A DNA stretch of 45,091 bases from contig JAEZDC010000011.1 in assembly GCA_023429825.1 (NCBI GenBank), positions 1 through 45,091 on the forward strand. The letters run 5' to 3'. This DNA is from Bacteroidota bacterium (GTDB lineage: Bacteria > Bacteroidota > Bacteroidia > Chitinophagales > Chitinophagaceae). The notes under the pieces are model-generated. The model saw only the letters and a program-made list of their open reading frames with translations. It made no database searches and was not told where the DNA came from. Position 1 is the first letter of the stretch. Each line of letters opens with the position of its first letter. A program made the translations under genes and the position numbers. Shown one piece after another: positions 44,135 through 45,091 of the stretch.

Positions 44135-45091
44135 ATATAACTGATGATCTTCTCCGTTGCTCCTGCATTTGATCTTACAAAATCTGCTGCAGCATGAGAT
44201 GCCTGCTTGTATAAAATCGCATCATCAAATAATCTATCAAATTGTTTCTCCAGGTGTAATGCGTTTTCAGCAGAAAAGCCACCACCTGCCTCTACCAATC
44301 CCTTTGCTTCTATGTATTTATCATACACAGGTCCAAAGACTACAGGTTTACCATACACAGCAGCTTCTAGAACATTATGAACACCATCATGACCAAAACC
44401 ACCACCTACATAAGCGATCGCTGCGTATTTGTACAGCTTGCTCAACATCCCGATATTGTCCACGATTAACACATTAGATGCTTCATACGGGATGTTTGGT
44501 CCCACCGATGAGTAAGTGATCGCATTTTGATATAATGAAAGGCATTCTGCAATTCTTGCTTTACTTATCTGATGTGGAGCGATAATAAACTTGATGTGTT
44601 GATTGTTATTAGCATAATGTTCTAGTTCTTTATCGTCTTCGGTCCATGTGCTGCCTGCAACAATCACCGGATGATTACCACAAAACTTTTGGACGGTATC
44701 AATTGGCTGAAAATTTTTTAGAATCTCTAAGACCCTATCAAATCGTGTATCTCCTGTTTGTTGAACATTCGTTATTCCTATAGAAGCTAAAAGATCTACC
44801 GATTCTTTACTCTGAACAAATATCGTAGAGAACGATTGCAGCATCTGTCTATGAAAATCTCCATACCACTTAAAAAAAGGCTGACTTTCCCGGAAAATAG
44901 AAGAGGCGAGGATGAGCGGGATATTTCTTTGTTTTGCCTCATTCAAATAGTAGTACCAAAAATCATATTTGATGAAGACGATCAGCGAAGGTTGTACCAG
45001 GTCCAAAAATTTGCTTGCATTATCCTTTGAATCTAACGGGAGATAAAAAACCCACTCTGCCTCTTTGTAATCTTTCTGCACTTCATAACCT
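44107..45091 (-). CDS. waaA: 3-deoxy-D-manno-octulosonic acid (Kdo) transferase, C-terminal part
   Basis: About 327 residues are visible; the 5' end lies beyond the window. The first visible residues GYEVQKDY match the family segment after the N-terminal membrane anchor. GT-B fold features: IKYDFWYYYLNEA, VQSKESVDLL, TGDTRFDRV, VAGSTWTEDD, APHQIS, and the donor-site AYVGGGFGHDGVHNVLEAAVYGKPVVFGP. It adds Kdo to lipid IVA in lipid A-core assembly. The length from this point to the stop is normal. Confidence 0.93.
   Translation of the reverse strand, partial: GYEVQKDYKEAEWVFYLPLDSKDNASKFLDLVQPSLIVFIKYDFWYYYLNEAKQRNIPLILASSIFRESQPFFKWYGDFHRQMLQSFSTIFVQSKESVDLLASIGITNVQQTGDTRFDRVLEILKNFQPIDTVQKFCGNHPVIVAGSTWTEDDKELEHYANNNQHIKFIIAPHQISKARIAECLSLYQNAITYSSVGPNIPYEASNVLIVDNIGMLSKLYKYAAIAYVGGGFGHDGVHNVLEAAVYGKPVVFGPVYDKYIEAKGLVEAGGGFSAENALHLEKQFDRLFDDAILYKQASHAAADFVRSNAGATEKIISYIQEKRLFTV

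Overview
The window is a chromosomal segment of a Bacteroidota bacterium, most likely a member of the Chitinophagaceae. The lineage call rests on several signs. There is a type IX secretion PorU/PorV pair and a T9SS sorting-domain substrate. The ligase-associated Lhr-type helicase and PdeM nuclease are present. Several promoters match TTG-N17-19-TAnnTTTG. Starts lack Shine-Dalgarno sequences everywhere I looked except rpsU. The species cannot be fixed from sequence alone. I see no insertion sequence, prophage or CRISPR array; this is mostly ordinary core chromosome.

Layout: 1-1681 holds part of a probable kynurenine/3-hydroxyanthranilate catabolic locus (partial aldehyde dehydrogenase, an atypical SDR, and divergent 3-hydroxyanthranilate dioxygenase). 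1682-2711 holds a single-domain response regulator and a DUF4920 protein. 2754-5645 is the translation/transcription block, read right to left: tRNA-Thr, tRNA-Tyr, tRNA-Gly, tRNA-Thr, tuf, tRNA-Trp, secE, nusG. The nusG frame carries an in-frame TAG at codon 60, and rplK does not follow it. 5899-7542 holds hpf, a Xer-type recombinase and rpsU, the last with a perfect Shine-Dalgarno sequence. Riboflavin synthase follows at 7765-8391 on the plus strand.

8345-14498 is a minus-strand unit: hscA followed by three tandem paralogous GT-C-type membrane glycosyltransferases. 14632-22088 is a second minus-strand unit: cmk, porV-like, a very large porU-like sortase (1702 aa), and an RDD membrane protein. 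lolA, a large SprA-like outer-membrane protein and a secreted M14 carboxypeptidase follow. On the plus strand are a di-heme cytochrome c and a VanZ protein. Next is a 1072-aa T9SS substrate with 17 ELWxxDGTxxGT repeats. 35145-38378 carries the Lhr-type helicase and PdeM. Glutamate dehydrogenase, ccmD/ccmC/ccmB, a DUF481 protein, tdk, a coiled-coil hypothetical protein and partial waaA complete the window.

The most unusual observation is a short element with consensus GTACAAGAGTGCGACGCAAC plus about 5-8 nt. It occurs six times, always in intergenic DNA and always in the same orientation, 36-122 nt upstream of a start codon. The six genes are unrelated: haaO, tuf, ribE, hscA, porV and glutamate dehydrogenase. 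It looks like a shared 5'-leader or operator element, and I do not know a described family for it.
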